Made by a program: the position numbers and the translations under genes. From NCBI RefSeq assembly GCF_003633895.1, contig NZ_RBID01000015.1, forward strand, positions 62,001-126,000: a stretch of DNA of 64,000 nucleotides, in the 5' to 3' direction. This DNA is from Vogesella indigofera. Its GTDB lineage: Bacteria > Pseudomonadota > Gammaproteobacteria > Burkholderiales > Chromobacteriaceae. Positions within the stretch are counted from its first letter, which is position 1. Every line of letters starts with the position of its first letter. This document shows, in pieces, positions 47,272-57,161 of this stretch. The notes under the pieces are model-generated. The model saw only the letters and a program-made list of their open reading frames with translations, made no database searches and was not told the DNA's origin.

Positions 47272-48069
47272 TTACGGCTTGGCGATGATCCACTCGTGTG
47301 CCGGGTCGTTCTTGAAGCACCATTCGCGCTTCGGGCCGGCCATCACGTTGAGGTAGTAGGACTCGTAGCCGTAGGGCACGGACACCGGGTGGTAGCCTTC
47401 CGGCACCATCACCACGTCGTGGTCTTCCACCGCCATCGATTGGTCGATGCGGCGGTCGTCGGTGTACACGCGCTGGAAGGCAAAGCCCTGCGCCGGGTTC
47501 AGCCGGTGGTAGTAGGTTTCTTCCAGCACGCTTTCTTCCGGCAGTGCGTCGCGGTCGTGCTTGTGCGGCGGGTAGCTGGACGAGTGGCCGGACGGGGTGC
47601 GCACTTCCACCACCAGCAGGCCGTCGGCCGGCTCGCCCTGCGGCAGGATGTCGGTGACGTAGCGGGTGTTGGCATCCTTGCCGCGCACGCTGCGCTGCAT
47701 GCTGTCCGGGGTGATCAGCCGTGCCGGGTGGTTGCCGGCGGACGGCGCCGAGCAGAACGCCACTTCGGCAGCGCTCTCGGCGGTCACTTCCACCGCCACG
47801 CCCGGCGGCGCGTACACCGCGTACGGCGCCATGTCGTCGAACACGCTCTGCCGTTCGCCCAGGTGCGTCCACTGCTGCTCGCCCACCCTGACGCAGGCCT
47901 TGCCGGCCAGAATCACCACACAGCACTCGCGGCCTGGCTGCTGCCACACTTCGCGTTCCTGTGCGGCCAACTTGACGGCGCGAAAGCCGACATGGGTCCA
48001 GCCTGCCGACGCCGGGGTCACTTCCACCAGCGGCTTGCCTACCTGGTCTGCCTTAACCAGCAAATTCAT
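47272..48069 (-). CDS. iolB: 5-deoxy-glucuronate isomerase
   Basis: Cupin-fold enzyme of 265 residues that converts 5-deoxy-D-glucuronate to 2-deoxy-5-keto-D-gluconate. The [23 protein letters not shown] metal-binding block and a second half with [27 protein letters not shown] are characteristic. It lies 11 bases after iolE and before iolA, matching the pathway. A copy of the repeated word is at 47962-47971. Confidence 0.95.
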   Translation of the reverse strand: MNLLVKADQVGKPLVEVTPASAGWTHVGFRAVKLAAQEREVWQQPGRECCVVILAGKACVRVGEQQWTHLGERQSVFDDMAPYAVYAPPGVAVEVTAESAAEVAFCSAPSAGNHPARLITPDSMQRSVRGKDANTRYVTDILPQGEPADGLLVVEVRTPSGHSSSYPPHKHDRDALPEESVLEETYYHRLNPAQGFAFQRVYTDDRRIDQSMAVEDHDVVMVPEGYHPVSVPYGYESYYLNVMAGPKREWCFKNDPAHEWIIAKP

Positions 48070-48080
48070 GCCTTCTCTCC

Positions 48081-48980
48081 TCAGGACAGGCCGGCAACCA
48101 GCCCGGACAGGGTGTTGAAGCCCTTCTGTGCATATTCGTAGCTCGGCGCGATGGTCGGATCCTGCTCCGCTTCCACCACCAGCCAGCCCTGGTAACCGTG
48201 CTGCGCCAGACGCGCCAGGATGGGCCCGAACTGGATGTCGCCGTCGCCGGGCACGGTAAAGGCGCCGTTGAGCACCGACTGCAAAAAGCTCCAGCTGCCG
48301 TTGCGGGCGCGGCGGATCACTTCGGCACGCACATCCTTGCAGTGCACGTGCACCACGCGGTCGATGTGCTTGTTCAGTTCGGTCAGCGGATCGCCGCCGG
48401 CAAAGCGCATGTGGCCGGCATCGAACAGCAGGCCCACTTCCGGCCCGGTCAGCGCCATCAGCTTATCGACGTCGGACGGATGCTCGACGTAGGCGCCCAT
48501 GTGGTGATGGTAGGCCAGCTTGATGCCGCGTGACGCCAGGTGGCGGCCGAACTGGTTCAGCTTGGCGGCGTACTGCTGCCAGGCTTCCTCGCTGGTAAAG
48601 GTTGGCCGCTTGTACAGCGGGGTGTCGATCTGGCCCTGGATGGAGCCGGCCACCTCGCCGTACACCATCACCTGGCAACCGCTTTCCACCAGCAGGCGCA
48701 GATGGTTTTCCACGCTGGCGATTTCCTCCTCCACCGAACGCTCGGCCAGCTGGCCGGAATACCAGCCGGACACGCAGGCCACGCCGTACGGTGCCAGCAC
48801 CGCCTTCAGCGCCGCCGCGTCACGCGGAAACTTGTTGCCCAGCTCGAAGCCCTGATAACCGATCTCGCTGCCTTCGCGCAGGATGGTGTCCAGCGTCACG
48901 TCACCGCCCAGCGACGGCAGGTCATCGTTGCACCAGGAAATCGGGTTGATGCCGATCTTTACCTTGAAAGTGGAAGTCAT
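48081..48980 (-). CDS. iolE: Inosose dehydratase
   Basis: TIM-barrel protein of 299 residues that dehydrates 2-keto-myo-inositol. N-terminus KIGINPISWCNDDLPSLGG, then GFELGNKFPRD, YHHHMGAYVEHPSDVD and LFDAGHMRFAGGDP, as in IolE. It follows iolC by 53 bases and precedes iolB. Metal ligands (Glu, Asp, His) lie in the barrel strands quoted. Confidence 0.94.
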   Translation of the reverse strand: MTSTFKVKIGINPISWCNDDLPSLGGDVTLDTILREGSEIGYQGFELGNKFPRDAAALKAVLAPYGVACVSGWYSGQLAERSVEEEIASVENHLRLLVESGCQVMVYGEVAGSIQGQIDTPLYKRPTFTSEEAWQQYAAKLNQFGRHLASRGIKLAYHHHMGAYVEHPSDVDKLMALTGPEVGLLFDAGHMRFAGGDPLTELNKHIDRVVHVHCKDVRAEVIRRARNGSWSFLQSVLNGAFTVPGDGDIQFGPILARLAQHGYQGWLVVEAEQDPTIAPSYEYAQKGFNTLSGLVAGLS

Positions 48981-49033
48981 AGTGTTGTCCGTGTCTTTGC
49001 TTGCTGTTGTCGTTAGCGGCCGTGATGGCGTGC

Positions 49034-50986
49034 TTACTGCTGGGCCTGGCGCCGTTGCGCCTGCCAGATATCGATCAGGGTTTCAAAATTGTGACGGGCG
49101 GCGGCGATCAGGCCGGCGTCGTCGATCTGGCCGGCCAGCCAGCGCTGCGACGGTTCCTGGAACAGGGTGCGGCCAACCATGAAGCCACGGCAGCTGCGGC
49201 TGTTGCGTGCCTGCTCGAAGCCCTTGCGCAACTCGCCAACCGGCGCGTTCAGCCCCAGCAGCACCACGCCGCGGCAGTACGGATCGCGCTGTTCCAGCAG
49301 GGTGTCGATGTCCTGCCACTGCTCGGCGCTCATCGACTCCAGCTTCCACCATTCCGGGTAGATGCCGAGGTTGTAGAAGCGCTTCAGCGCGCGCAGCACG
49401 GTGTCCGGCTGTTGCGGCAGCTTCCGGGACGGGATCACCTCCAGCAGCAGCTCGTGGCCGCTGAGCTGTGCCATCTGGTACACGGCGCGCACCTGCGCCT
49501 CCTGCTCCAAACGGTTGCCGACTTCATCGTCCGGGTGGTACTGCACCAGGCACTTGATGATGTGTTCCTGCGGCCAGATTTCCAGCCGTGCCGCCAGCGC
49601 GCGGCCGTGGTCGAATTCCAGCGGGTTGGAGCCGGGCAGCTCGATCGGGCGGCCGATCCACCAGCCGCGGCCGGTGGCGGCGTACATCGCGTCCTCGCCG
49701 TAGCGGTCGTCGACCAGGATGCCGGTGCGGCCCTGCAGGCCACTGGCGGCCTCGGTCTGTGCCACTGCCTGCACCAGCAGCGTTTTCAGCTGCGAGATGC
49801 GGCTTTCCGGCACGCCGTTCTGCCGGGCCAGCTCGAAGAACTGGTTGCGGTGGTCAAAGGCGAACACGCACAGGTTGTCCCACTGCTTGCGCTTGACGCT
49901 GACGCGGTGCAGCCGGGCCAGGGTCGGGTCTTCTGCCGGGCGCAGCGGCGTTACCGCCAGACCCAGGAAGTAGTCCAGCTCCGCCGGGGTCGGCATCGCC
50001 ACCGAGCAGCCGTGGCGCGACACCACCAGCGCGCCGCAGGCATTGGCACGGCGGCAGCAGCTGGCGTAGTCCTCGCCCCGCAGCCACGCCGACAGGAAAC
50101 CGGACAGGAAGGCGTCGCCGGCACCGAGCACGTTCATCACTTCCACCTGCGCACCGCTGATGGTGAAGGCGTCGTCGATGTCGGCCGGGATGTCGCCGTC
50201 GATCACCGCGCAGCCCAGCGGGCCGCGCTTGACCACCAGCACCGCCTGCGGCGCCAGCTGGCGCACCACTTGCAGGCAGTCCAGCAGCGCCGGCTTGCCG
50301 CCGGCGATCAGGAATTCTTCTTCGGTGCCGACGATCAGGTCGAACAGCGGCAGCACCGATTGCAGGTGGGCGCTGACGGCATCGTCGGCAATGAAACGCT
50401 GCTCGCCGTCACCGCGGCCGGTCAGGCCCCACAGCACCGGACGGTAGTCGATGTCCAACACGGTGCGCACATTGTGCTTGCGGGCAAAACCGAGCGCCTT
50501 GCGGCTGGCGGCGTTCACCTTTTCGGTGGACAGGTGGGTGCCGGTAATCAGCAGGCTCTTGCTGCTGGCGATGAAGGCTTCGTCGATGTCGTCTTCGCAC
50601 AGCGCCATGTCGGCGCAGTTCTCGCGGTAGAACAAGAGCGGAAAGGTGTCGCGGTCCTTGATGCCCAGCAGCACCACGCCGGTCAGCCGCTGCGCGTCGA
50701 TCTTCACCTGGCTGATGTCACAGCCTTCCTTCTCCAGCGTTTCCAGCAGGAAGCGCCCCATCTGCTCGTCGCCGACCCGCGACAGCATCGCCGACTTCAG
50801 CCCCAGACGGGCGGTACCGAAGGCGATATTGGCAGAGGAACCACCAAGGTATTTGGCAAAGCTGCTCGCATCCTCCAGACGTGCACCCAGCTGGCGGGCG
50901 TACAGGTCAACTGCCAGTCGCCCCAGGCAAATCACGTCGAGGTTACGGTCGGGTGCAAAGGATGTCTGGTTTTGCATGGTGTCCAT
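49034..50986 (-). CDS. iolC: Fused 5-dehydro-2-deoxygluconokinase / DUF2090 aldolase-like protein
   Basis: Protein of 650 residues. Residues about 15-320 are a PfkB-type kinase (ICLGRLAVDLYARQLG start and the catalytic NVLGAGDAFLSGFLSA), which phosphorylates 2-deoxy-5-keto-gluconate. From about 335 to the end is a DUF2090 domain (FAFDHRNQFFELAR, LEVIPSRKLPQQPD, YPEWWKLE), a TIM-barrel associated with the next aldolase step, so no separate iolJ is needed. First gene of the operon; ATG 50977 is an alternative start. An AT-rich palindrome lies upstream. Confidence 0.93.
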   Translation of the reverse strand: MDTMQNQTSFAPDRNLDVICLGRLAVDLYARQLGARLEDASSFAKYLGGSSANIAFGTARLGLKSAMLSRVGDEQMGRFLLETLEKEGCDISQVKIDAQRLTGVVLLGIKDRDTFPLLFYRENCADMALCEDDIDEAFIASSKSLLITGTHLSTEKVNAASRKALGFARKHNVRTVLDIDYRPVLWGLTGRGDGEQRFIADDAVSAHLQSVLPLFDLIVGTEEEFLIAGGKPALLDCLQVVRQLAPQAVLVVKRGPLGCAVIDGDIPADIDDAFTISGAQVEVMNVLGAGDAFLSGFLSAWLRGEDYASCCRRANACGALVVSRHGCSVAMPTPAELDYFLGLAVTPLRPAEDPTLARLHRVSVKRKQWDNLCVFAFDHRNQFFELARQNGVPESRISQLKTLLVQAVAQTEAASGLQGRTGILVDDRYGEDAMYAATGRGWWIGRPIELPGSNPLEFDHGRALAARLEIWPQEHIIKCLVQYHPDDEVGNRLEQEAQVRAVYQMAQLSGHELLLEVIPSRKLPQQPDTVLRALKRFYNLGIYPEWWKLESMSAEQWQDIDTLLEQRDPYCRGVVLLGLNAPVGELRKGFEQARNSRSCRGFMVGRTLFQEPSQRWLAGQIDDAGLIAAARHNFETLIDIWQAQRRQAQQ

Positions 50987-51120
50987 TCCGTTGGTTTCAG
51001 AAGGTCAGTGGCGCCGGCTCCGGCATCTGCGCAGGGGTGTCGCCGTTGGCTACTGTCTTGCAACAAGATTAATCCTGCCCCGCCATGAATGCAACTTTTT
51101 TTTCGTATTTATTTTCTACT

Positions 51121-51134
51121 AGAAATTAATTTCT
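51121..51134. promoter_or_regulatory. IolR-type operator between iolC and iolR
   Basis: AGAAATTAATTTCT, a perfect palindrome between the divergent iolC and regulator starts. A weaker relative follows (TGAAATATTTTTTTCA). It matches three further copies upstream of iol genes, so it is probably bound by the adjacent RpiR-type regulator. Confidence 0.72.
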
Positions 51135-51205
51135 GAAATATTTTTTTCAAAACGCCAGCTTTCGTTTTAAGATGTAACCATCAACCTACAAGGTCAAAAC
51201 AGCAT

Positions 51206-52072
51206 ATGAGCAACGGAATCACTGCCGATCAACTCATGCAGCGCATTTCTGAGGAGTACGAAGGCCTCAGCAAGCAACTAAAGGTCATCGCCAAGTACAT
51301 CGAGGAACACCGCCCGACGCTGGTGCTGGAGCGCATTACCGACATCGCCCAGGCCTGCGAGGTGCAGCCGTCTGCCATCGTGCGCTTTGCGCAACGCTTC
51401 GGTTTCAGTGGTTTCAGTGACATGCAGGCACTGTTCCGCGATTCGTTCGCGCCGGCGCAGGGCAACGTCAACAACTACCAGAAGCGGATCCGCACTGTCA
51501 TTGCCAGCCAGGACACCCCGCTCTCCAACACCGAGCTGACGCAGAGCTTTCTTTCCGCCTGCCAGCAGGGGCTGGACGAACTAAGCCAGTCGCTGGATCC
51601 GGCGGCGATCGACGCCGCGGTGGAGCTGTTGTACAAGGCAGAAAACATCTACGTGGTCGGCGTGCGCCGCATGTTTCCGATCGCGTCCTATGTCTGCTAT
51701 GCACTGCAGCACACACAGAAACGGGTACACCTGATCTCCGGCCTCGGCGGCATGTACCACGATCAGGTGCGCAGCATCCGTGAAAACGACCTGATGATCG
51801 CGATCAGCTTCCAGCCTTACGGCCGCGAAACCCGCTACTGCGCCCGCGTCGCCAGCCAGAACAAGGCCAAGCTGCTGGTGATCAGCGACAGCAAGATGAG
51901 CCCGCTGGCGCGCAACGCCAGCACCGTGCTGACGGTCAAGGAAGGCACCGCCTTCGCCTTCCGCTCGATGAGCAGCACCATCAGCCTTTGCCAGGCCCTG
52001 TTCATTGCCCTGTCTTACCGGCTGGAACTGGTGATTGAAGAGACGCAGGACGCCGGGGCTTATGACGACTGA
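51206..52072 (+). CDS. iolR: RpiR family transcriptional regulator (IolR-like)
   Basis: Protein of 288 residues. N-terminal RpiR HTH (LSKQLKVIAKYIEEHRPTLVLERITDIAQACEVQPSAIVRFAQRFGF, split over residues 19-65) and a C-terminal SIS sugar-binding domain (YVVGVRRMFPIASYV, LISGLGGMYHDQ, LLVISDSKMSPLA). Divergent from iolC with an AT-rich palindrome between; the same palindrome recurs before other iol operons. RpiR-type repressors of inositol catabolism are known in rhizobia and Salmonella. Its 3' end overlaps the next gene by 71 bases on the other strand. Confidence 0.86.
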   Translation: MSNGITADQLMQRISEEYEGLSKQLKVIAKYIEEHRPTLVLERITDIAQACEVQPSAIVRFAQRFGFSGFSDMQALFRDSFAPAQGNVNNYQKRIRTVIASQDTPLSNTELTQSFLSACQQGLDELSQSLDPAAIDAAVELLYKAENIYVVGVRRMFPIASYVCYALQHTQKRVHLISGLGGMYHDQVRSIRENDLMIAISFQPYGRETRYCARVASQNKAKLLVISDSKMSPLARNASTVLTVKEGTAFAFRSMSSTISLCQALFIALSYRLELVIEETQDAGAYDD

Positions 52073-52925
52073 CCAGGATGGCGGCCAGGATCAGGCCGGC
52101 GCCTAGCCACTGCAGCCCCGTCATCACCGAACCGAACCACCAGCTGGCCAGCAGCGCCGTCCACACCGGCTCCAGCAGCAGGATGAAGGCGGCCCGGGCG
52201 ATCGGCATCTTGCCCTGCCCCCAGTTCTGCAGCAGGAAACGCAGACAGGTCGCCAAGAGGATGCTGGCCAGCAGCCAGTGCCCGCTGGCCAGCAGCGCAG
52301 GCCACGACCACTTCTCCCCCGGCACGCTCCCCAACAGACACATCACTCCCACCATCAAGAGCTGCAGCGCGGTGGCAGGCAGCGCCGGCACCCGCGCCAT
52401 GAAATGGCTGTTGAGGCTGAGATAGGCGGCGGAACACAGCGCGAACGCCAGAAACAGCCAGTCCGACGCGTGCAGGCCGCCACCGGCACGCAGCGACATG
52501 CAGGCCATGCCCAGCCCCGCCAGCGCCATCGACCCCCACGCCGCCCGGCTCAGCTGCGTGCCCAGCAGCAGGCGGCTGGCAAACGGCGCCAGCACCACCC
52601 CCATGCTGCAGATGAAGGCCGCCACGCCCAGGTTGCTGCTGTGCTGCAAGCCCTTGATCCACAGCATCATCGACACCCCGAACAGCAGGCCGCAGCCCAA
52701 GGTTGGCCGCAATGCCCGGCGCGGCAGCACCGCCCCGCGCCAGCGGCCCAGCAAGAACAGCAGCAGGCCGGCCGTGCCGAAACGCAGGCCCATGAACAGC
52801 AACGGCGGCAGCTGCTGCAATACCTGCTTCGAAAACAGCCAGCCGCTGGCTGCCAGCAACGTCACCAGTAGCAACACCGCATCCGCCGCCGCCACCTTGC
52901 CTACCCTTGCCTGATCCAAGAACAC
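52002..52925 (-). CDS. EamA/DMT family transporter
   Basis: Protein of 307 residues with about ten hydrophobic segments and two EamA repeats (ALRPTLGCGLLFGVSMMLW and LLEPVWTALLASWWFGS, typical of the second repeat end). It exports metabolites or amino acids; substrate unknown. The frame opens at GTG 52925, near a terminator of the ABC operon, so its own promoter must lie close by. Tail overlaps the regulator gene by 71 bases. Confidence 0.82.
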   Translation of the reverse strand: MFLDQARVGKVAAADAVLLLVTLLAASGWLFSKQVLQQLPPLLFMGLRFGTAGLLLFLLGRWRGAVLPRRALRPTLGCGLLFGVSMMLWIKGLQHSSNLGVAAFICSMGVVLAPFASRLLLGTQLSRAAWGSMALAGLGMACMSLRAGGGLHASDWLFLAFALCSAAYLSLNSHFMARVPALPATALQLLMVGVMCLLGSVPGEKWSWPALLASGHWLLASILLATCLRFLLQNWGQGKMPIARAAFILLLEPVWTALLASWWFGSVMTGLQWLGAGLILAAILVSRHKPRRPASLQSPVPAGKTGQ

Positions 52926-52938
52926 TTACCCGCAAAAA

Positions 52939-52954
52939 CCCCGCCGCAGCGGGG
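52939..52954 (-). terminator. Rho-independent terminator after the ABC operon
   Basis: CCCCGC / GCGGGG with CGCA loop; TTTTTGCG follows on the minus strand. It should end transcription from the permease gene ahead of the DMT transporter. Confidence 0.75.
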
Positions 52955-52993
52955 TGTACCAATGACAAAGGCCCGGGAAGCCCGGGCCGCGTA

Positions 52994-53022
52994 CAAGGTT
53001 GGCCGCAATGCGGCCAACCTTG
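52994..53022. repeat. Inverted pair of the GTTGGCCGCA word after the permease gene
   Basis: CAAGGTTGGCCGCA and its complement are separated by one base: a near-perfect 29-base palindrome 10 bases after the permease stop. It lacks a T-run and precedes another hairpin and a terminator, so it is not needed for termination. Confidence 0.85.
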
Positions 53023-53031
53023 AAAAAACAA

Positions 53032-54057
53032 TCAGCTGCGACGATGACGCTGACGATACTGGTCGGCTACCACCGCCACCACGATGATCACACCTTTGAC
53101 GATTTCCTGATAGTAGGCGTCGATGCGCAGGAAGGTGAAGCCGGAGGTCACCACCCCGAGGATCAGCACGCCGATCACGGTACCGGTGATCTTGCCGAGG
53201 CCGCCGTTGAGCGAGGTGCCACCGATGACTGCCGCGGCAATCGCGTCCAGTTCGTACATCATGCCCATGCCGGCCTGACCGGATACAGCGCGGGAGGAGG
53301 TCACCACCCCGGCGAGGCCCGACAGCAGACCGGCCACCGCGTACACCACCACCAGATGGCGCCCGACATTGATGCCGGACACCCGTGCCGCGGCGCGGTT
53401 GGCACCGATGGCGTAGGTGTACTTGCCGTAGCGGGTGTAGCTGAGGATCACGTGGAACAGCGCGGCCACACCGAGGAAGATCAGGACCGGCGTCACGCCG
53501 CTGCCGATTTCGGCGTAGCTGTCGGACAGCATGCTGATCGGTTCGCCTTCGGTATACCACTTGGCCAGGCCACGGGCGGTCACCATCAGGCCCAGCGTCG
53601 CGATGAACGGCGGGATCGCGGTCTTGGCAATCACGAAGCCATTGAGCAGGCCACAAGCCAGCCCCACCACCAGGCCGGACAGCAGCGGCACCACCATCGG
53701 CAGGTCGGTCAGCGACGGGAACACCGCGCGGCCGAATTCCGAGGTTTGCGCCAGACTGGCCGACACCATGGCGGTGAGCGCCACCACCGAGCCGGACGAC
53801 AGGTCAATGCCGCCCATGATGATGATCTGGGTCACCCCCACCGCGATGATGCCGATCACCGACACCTGCAGGATCATCACCAGCAGGCGATCCTTGTTGG
53901 CCAGAAAGCTTTGTCCGACCAGGAACCAGCCCAGAATTTCGAAGATCAGCGCCACACCGAGCAGCACCATGAAAATCCGTGCCTCGGCAGGGATCCTGAA
54001 TTTGCTCAGCGGCCCTTTGTCGAGCTTGTCGATCGTGCCGGTATTCGCGATAGCCAT
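53032..54057 (-). CDS. Sugar ABC transporter permease (inositol-type)
   Basis: Protein of 341 residues with eight to ten transmembrane helices of the RbsC/MglC type (IIMGGIDLSSGSVVALTAMVSASL, GLLNGFVIAKTAIPPFIATLGLMVTARGLAKW, NRAAARVSGINVGRHLVVVYAVAGLLSGLAG). It forms the membrane channel with the ATPase and binding protein encoded upstream. ATG at 54057 has GGAGG at 8 bases; a start at 54072 is less likely. Likely substrate myo-inositol by location. Confidence 0.9.
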   Translation of the reverse strand: MAIANTGTIDKLDKGPLSKFRIPAEARIFMVLLGVALIFEILGWFLVGQSFLANKDRLLVMILQVSVIGIIAVGVTQIIIMGGIDLSSGSVVALTAMVSASLAQTSEFGRAVFPSLTDLPMVVPLLSGLVVGLACGLLNGFVIAKTAIPPFIATLGLMVTARGLAKWYTEGEPISMLSDSYAEIGSGVTPVLIFLGVAALFHVILSYTRYGKYTYAIGANRAAARVSGINVGRHLVVVYAVAGLLSGLAGVVTSSRAVSGQAGMGMMYELDAIAAAVIGGTSLNGGLGKITGTVIGVLILGVVTSGFTFLRIDAYYQEIVKGVIIVVAVVADQYRQRHRRS

Positions 54058-54132
54058 CGTTCCATCCTCCATGTTTGTCTTGTGGCACTGTGACAGTGCT
54101 TACTGCTGTTAGCGTTGTGCTGGCGCGGCGCT

Positions 54133-55686
54133 TTAGCTGGCGGCCAGTTGCATGATGCTGACCTGGTCGGCGTCGGCGCGATCGAGGATGCCGGTCACCC
54201 GGCCGCCGTGCATCACCATGATGCGATCGCTCATGCCCAACACTTCCGGCAATTCCGACGAGATCATGATCACCGCCACGCCCTGCCCCGCCAGCTTGGA
54301 AATCAGGCGGTGGATCTCGGCCTTGGCGCCGACGTCGATGCCACGGGTCGGCTCGTCCAGGATCAGGATGCGCGGATTGGTCAGCAGCCAGCGGCCGATC
54401 AGCACCTTCTGCTGGTTGCCGCCGGACAGGTTCTCCACCCGTTCGTACAGCCCCGGTGCCTTCACCCGCAACGTCGCCGCCATGCTTTCGCACAGCTGGT
54501 CGATCGTCTTCTGGTGCACGAAACCGGCGGTGAGGTGATCGTCGTTCAGCACCGAGATCTGCATGTTCTCCAGGATGCTGAGATTGAGGAAACAGCCGGT
54601 GTCCTTGCGGTCTTCGGTGAGGAAGGCCATGCCCTGCGCCATCGCCACCTGCGGCGAATCGACCGTCACCGCCTTGCCGAAAATGCTGATGCTGCCGGCG
54701 CTGGCCGGGGTCACCCCGAACAGCGTCTCCGCCACATTGCTGCGGCCGGAGCCGATCAGGCCGGCGACGCCGAGAATCTCGCCCTGGCGCACCTCGAAGC
54801 TCACGTCGCTGAAGACGCCGTCCAGGGTCAGGCCCCGTACCGTCAGCGCCACGTCGCCGATCTTGGCGGGCTCCTTGGGGAACATCTCGGTGATCTCGCG
54901 GCCAACCATCATGCTGATGATCTCGTCGCGCTCCAGGCGCTCGGCCTGCTTGCAGCCGATGAAACGGCCGTCACGGAATACGGTGACTTCGTCGGCGATT
55001 TCCGCCAGCTCGTTCATCTTGTGGGTGATGTAGATGATGCCCTTGCCCGCCGCGCGCAGCTCGCGAATGATGCGGAACAGGTGCGACACCTCGTGCTCGG
55101 TCAGCGCCGAGGTCGGCTCGTCCATGATCAGCACATCGGAGTCGTAGGACACTGCCTTGGCGATTTCCACCATCTGGCGGGCGGAAATGCTGAGGTCGAT
55201 GATGTTGCTTTCCGGATCCAGCTCGATGGACAGTTGTTGCAGCAGCTCGCGCGTCATCTGGTTCATGCGGCCGTGATCGACCAAGCCCAGACGGTTCAGC
55301 GGCTCGCGGCGGATCCAGATGTTTTCCGCCACGCTCATGTACGGCATCAGGTTCAGCTCCTGATGGATCATGGCGATGCCGTGTTCCAGCGCATCCAGCG
55401 GCGACTTCAGCACGATGTCGCGGCCACGCAGGCGGAAGACGCCCTTGTCCGGCTCGTGCACCCCGGCCAGGATTTTCATCAGCGTGGATTTGCCGGCGCC
55501 GTTTTCGCCCATCAGGGCGTGCACGGTGCCCGGACGCAGGCGGAAGGAGGCATTGTCCAGCGCCACCACACCCGGAAACGTCTTGCGGACACCTTCCACT
55601 TCGATCAGCAGGGTCGCTTCCGGCTGTGATGTTGCGGCGGCCTCGGCAGCCGCGGCGACAACTTTCTCTGGTGCTAAACTCAACAT
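54133..55686 (-). CDS. Sugar ABC transporter ATP-binding protein (inositol-type)
   Basis: Protein of 517 residues with two ABC domains: the first has Walker [10 protein letters not shown] (near 65) and Walker [13 protein letters not shown]; the second has [31 protein letters not shown] and [16 protein letters not shown]. This is the MglA/RbsA/AraG double-domain type. ATG at 55686 ([10 protein letters not shown]). Second gene of the transporter operon. Confidence 0.93.
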   Translation of the reverse strand: MLSLAPEKVVAAAAEAAATSQPEATLLIEVEGVRKTFPGVVALDNASFRLRPGTVHALMGENGAGKSTLMKILAGVHEPDKGVFRLRGRDIVLKSPLDALEHGIAMIHQELNLMPYMSVAENIWIRREPLNRLGLVDHGRMNQMTRELLQQLSIELDPESNIIDLSISARQMVEIAKAVSYDSDVLIMDEPTSALTEHEVSHLFRIIRELRAAGKGIIYITHKMNELAEIADEVTVFRDGRFIGCKQAERLERDEIISMMVGREITEMFPKEPAKIGDVALTVRGLTLDGVFSDVSFEVRQGEILGVAGLIGSGRSNVAETLFGVTPASAGSISIFGKAVTVDSPQVAMAQGMAFLTEDRKDTGCFLNLSILENMQISVLNDDHLTAGFVHQKTIDQLCESMAATLRVKAPGLYERVENLSGGNQQKVLIGRWLLTNPRILILDEPTRGIDVGAKAEIHRLISKLAGQGVAVIMISSELPEVLGMSDRIMVMHGGRVTGILDRADADQVSIMQLAAS

Positions 55687-55748
55687 GACTCGTGTTCCTT
55701 TGCAGCGCCGCAGCGGGTCGCCTGCCCCCACCGCGGCAACACAGACAA

Positions 55749-56687
55749 TCAGTTACGCGCTTCGTAGGACTTCAGGTTGGCCGGGGTCACCAGCTCGAAC
55801 GGAATGTAGTTCATCGACGGTACTTTTTCGCCGCGGCCGAGCTTCAGTGCGGTGTCGATGGCGCCACGGCCCTGGCCGGCGGCATTCTGGAACACGGTGA
55901 CTTTCAGGTCGCCGGACTTCATCGCGGTCAGCGCGTCGCGGGTGGCATCGACACCGGCGACGATGGTACCGTTCAGGCGCTTGGCGGATTTCAGCGCCTG
56001 GATCGCGCCCAGCGCCATTTCGTCATTGTTGGACACCACCGCGTCAAATTTCACGCCGGCGCTGAGCCAGTTCATCATCAGGTCGCGGCCTTCGGTGCGC
56101 GACCACTTGGCGGTCTGCTTCTCCACGATCTTGATGCCCTTGCACGCCGGGGTGGCAATCACGTCTTCCACGTCCTTGGTGCGCATGCGCGCAGCCTGGT
56201 TGGACAGGTCACCCATCATCACCACGATGTTGCCCTTGCCGCCCATCTGGCGGCACACCTCTTTCATCTGCAGGGTGCCGGACTCCACCTCGTTGGAACC
56301 GACAAACGCCACCTTGGCCGGCAGCACGCGGTCGGCCGGCAGGCGGTTCACGTACACCAGCGGGATGCCGGCAGCCGACACCATCTTGGTGATTTTGGGT
56401 GTCACTTCGGTATCCACCACGTTCACCACGATGGCGTCCACGCGCTGGGCGATGAAGTTCTGTACCTGGGAGATCTGACGACCGATGTCGTTCTGCGCAT
56501 CTTCAAACTGGACGCTGACGTCCTTCTGGCTGCCGGCGTGGGACTTCATGCTGTTGCGCAATACGGTCAGGAAGTTGTCGTCAAAAGCCGACATGGTGAC
56601 GCCGATCTTGGCGGCAGAGGCAGGCATGGCGGCGGTGGCCAGTGCAACGAATACAGCAGAACCAGCAAGCTTGGTAATACGTTTCAT
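55749..56687 (-). CDS. Sugar ABC transporter substrate-binding protein (inositol-type)
   Basis: Protein of 312 residues with signal peptide ([17 protein letters not shown], cleavage near PASA-A) and a type I periplasmic-binding fold ([38 protein letters not shown]). First gene of the operon with ATPase and permease. It is a paralogue of the orphan protein at 40381-41319; even the leader (CACAGGAGAxACACCxATG) is conserved. An AT-rich operator-like palindrome lies 155 bases upstream. Confidence 0.93.
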   Translation of the reverse strand: MKRITKLAGSAVFVALATAAMPASAAKIGVTMSAFDDNFLTVLRNSMKSHAGSQKDVSVQFEDAQNDIGRQISQVQNFIAQRVDAIVVNVVDTEVTPKITKMVSAAGIPLVYVNRLPADRVLPAKVAFVGSNEVESGTLQMKEVCRQMGGKGNIVVMMGDLSNQAARMRTKDVEDVIATPACKGIKIVEKQTAKWSRTEGRDLMMNWLSAGVKFDAVVSNNDEMALGAIQALKSAKRLNGTIVAGVDATRDALTAMKSGDLKVTVFQNAAGQGRGAIDTALKLGRGEKVPSMNYIPFELVTPANLKSYEARN

Positions 56688-56840
56688 CGGTGTGTCTCCT
56701 GTGTTTTTTTGATTTGCTACCGGGCCGTTGAGTGCCGTGTCAGTTGCGAGCAACTCCAGCGGCGTCTTCGGCAAATCCGTATTGCTAAGATAAGTGTTGC
56801 CGCCGACAATTGCAAATAAAATTTCACATAAAAATTTAAG

Positions 56841-56856
56841 TAGAAATTTATTTCTA
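56841..56856. promoter_or_regulatory. IolR-type operator upstream of the ABC operon
   Basis: TAGAAATTTATTTCTA, palindromic apart from the central step. It matches the iolC/iolR site. The rest of 56688-57161 holds the promoter leader, a repeated-word hairpin and the iolD terminator; no gene was seen in it. Confidence 0.7.
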
Positions 56857-57045
56857 CAAAGCCACCACACCATGCCTCGGGCATCGGGCGGCGTGCCCGC
56901 CGCCAGCGACACCCGGCAGCAGAAAACCGCCGCGCCCGACCCCGCCGGTGCTACCGCGACAGCGCATGGGCAGCCGCTGCCTCAGGCGAGCTGTCACCCG
57001 CCGCCGCCGCAAACGCCGCGAACTGCACGCCACCACGGCAAGCGC

Positions 57046-57080
57046 TTGCGGCCAACCTTTGTCGCCAAGGTTGGCCGCAA
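57046..57080. repeat. Inverted pair of the GTTGGCCGCA word
   Basis: TTGCGGCCAACCTT and AAGGTTGGCCGCAA are separated by 7 bases. The outer arm abuts the T-run of the iolD terminator, so word and terminator are fused into one composite gene-end element. Confidence 0.85.
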
Positions 57081-57084
57081 AAAA

Positions 57085-57117
57085 CAAGCGGGCCGCCCAT
57101 CGCTGGGCGACCCGCTT
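57085..57117 (-). terminator. Rho-independent terminator after iolD
   Basis: CAAGCGGGTCGCCCA-type stem (CAAGCGGGCCGCCCA / TGGGCGACCCGCTTG, two mismatches) with TCGC loop, followed by GTTTTTTGC on the minus strand. It lies 45 bases beyond the iolD stop. Confidence 0.8.
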
Positions 57118-57161
57118 GGCGGGACAAGACGACCCTCAGCCGCTGACGCTCAAGCGCACAC

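Noticed and set aside
47180-47947. N-terminal extension of iolA giving a 754-residue frame
   Set aside because: It overlaps iolB on the same strand in another frame, has no family resemblance, and iolA has a standard start at 47179.
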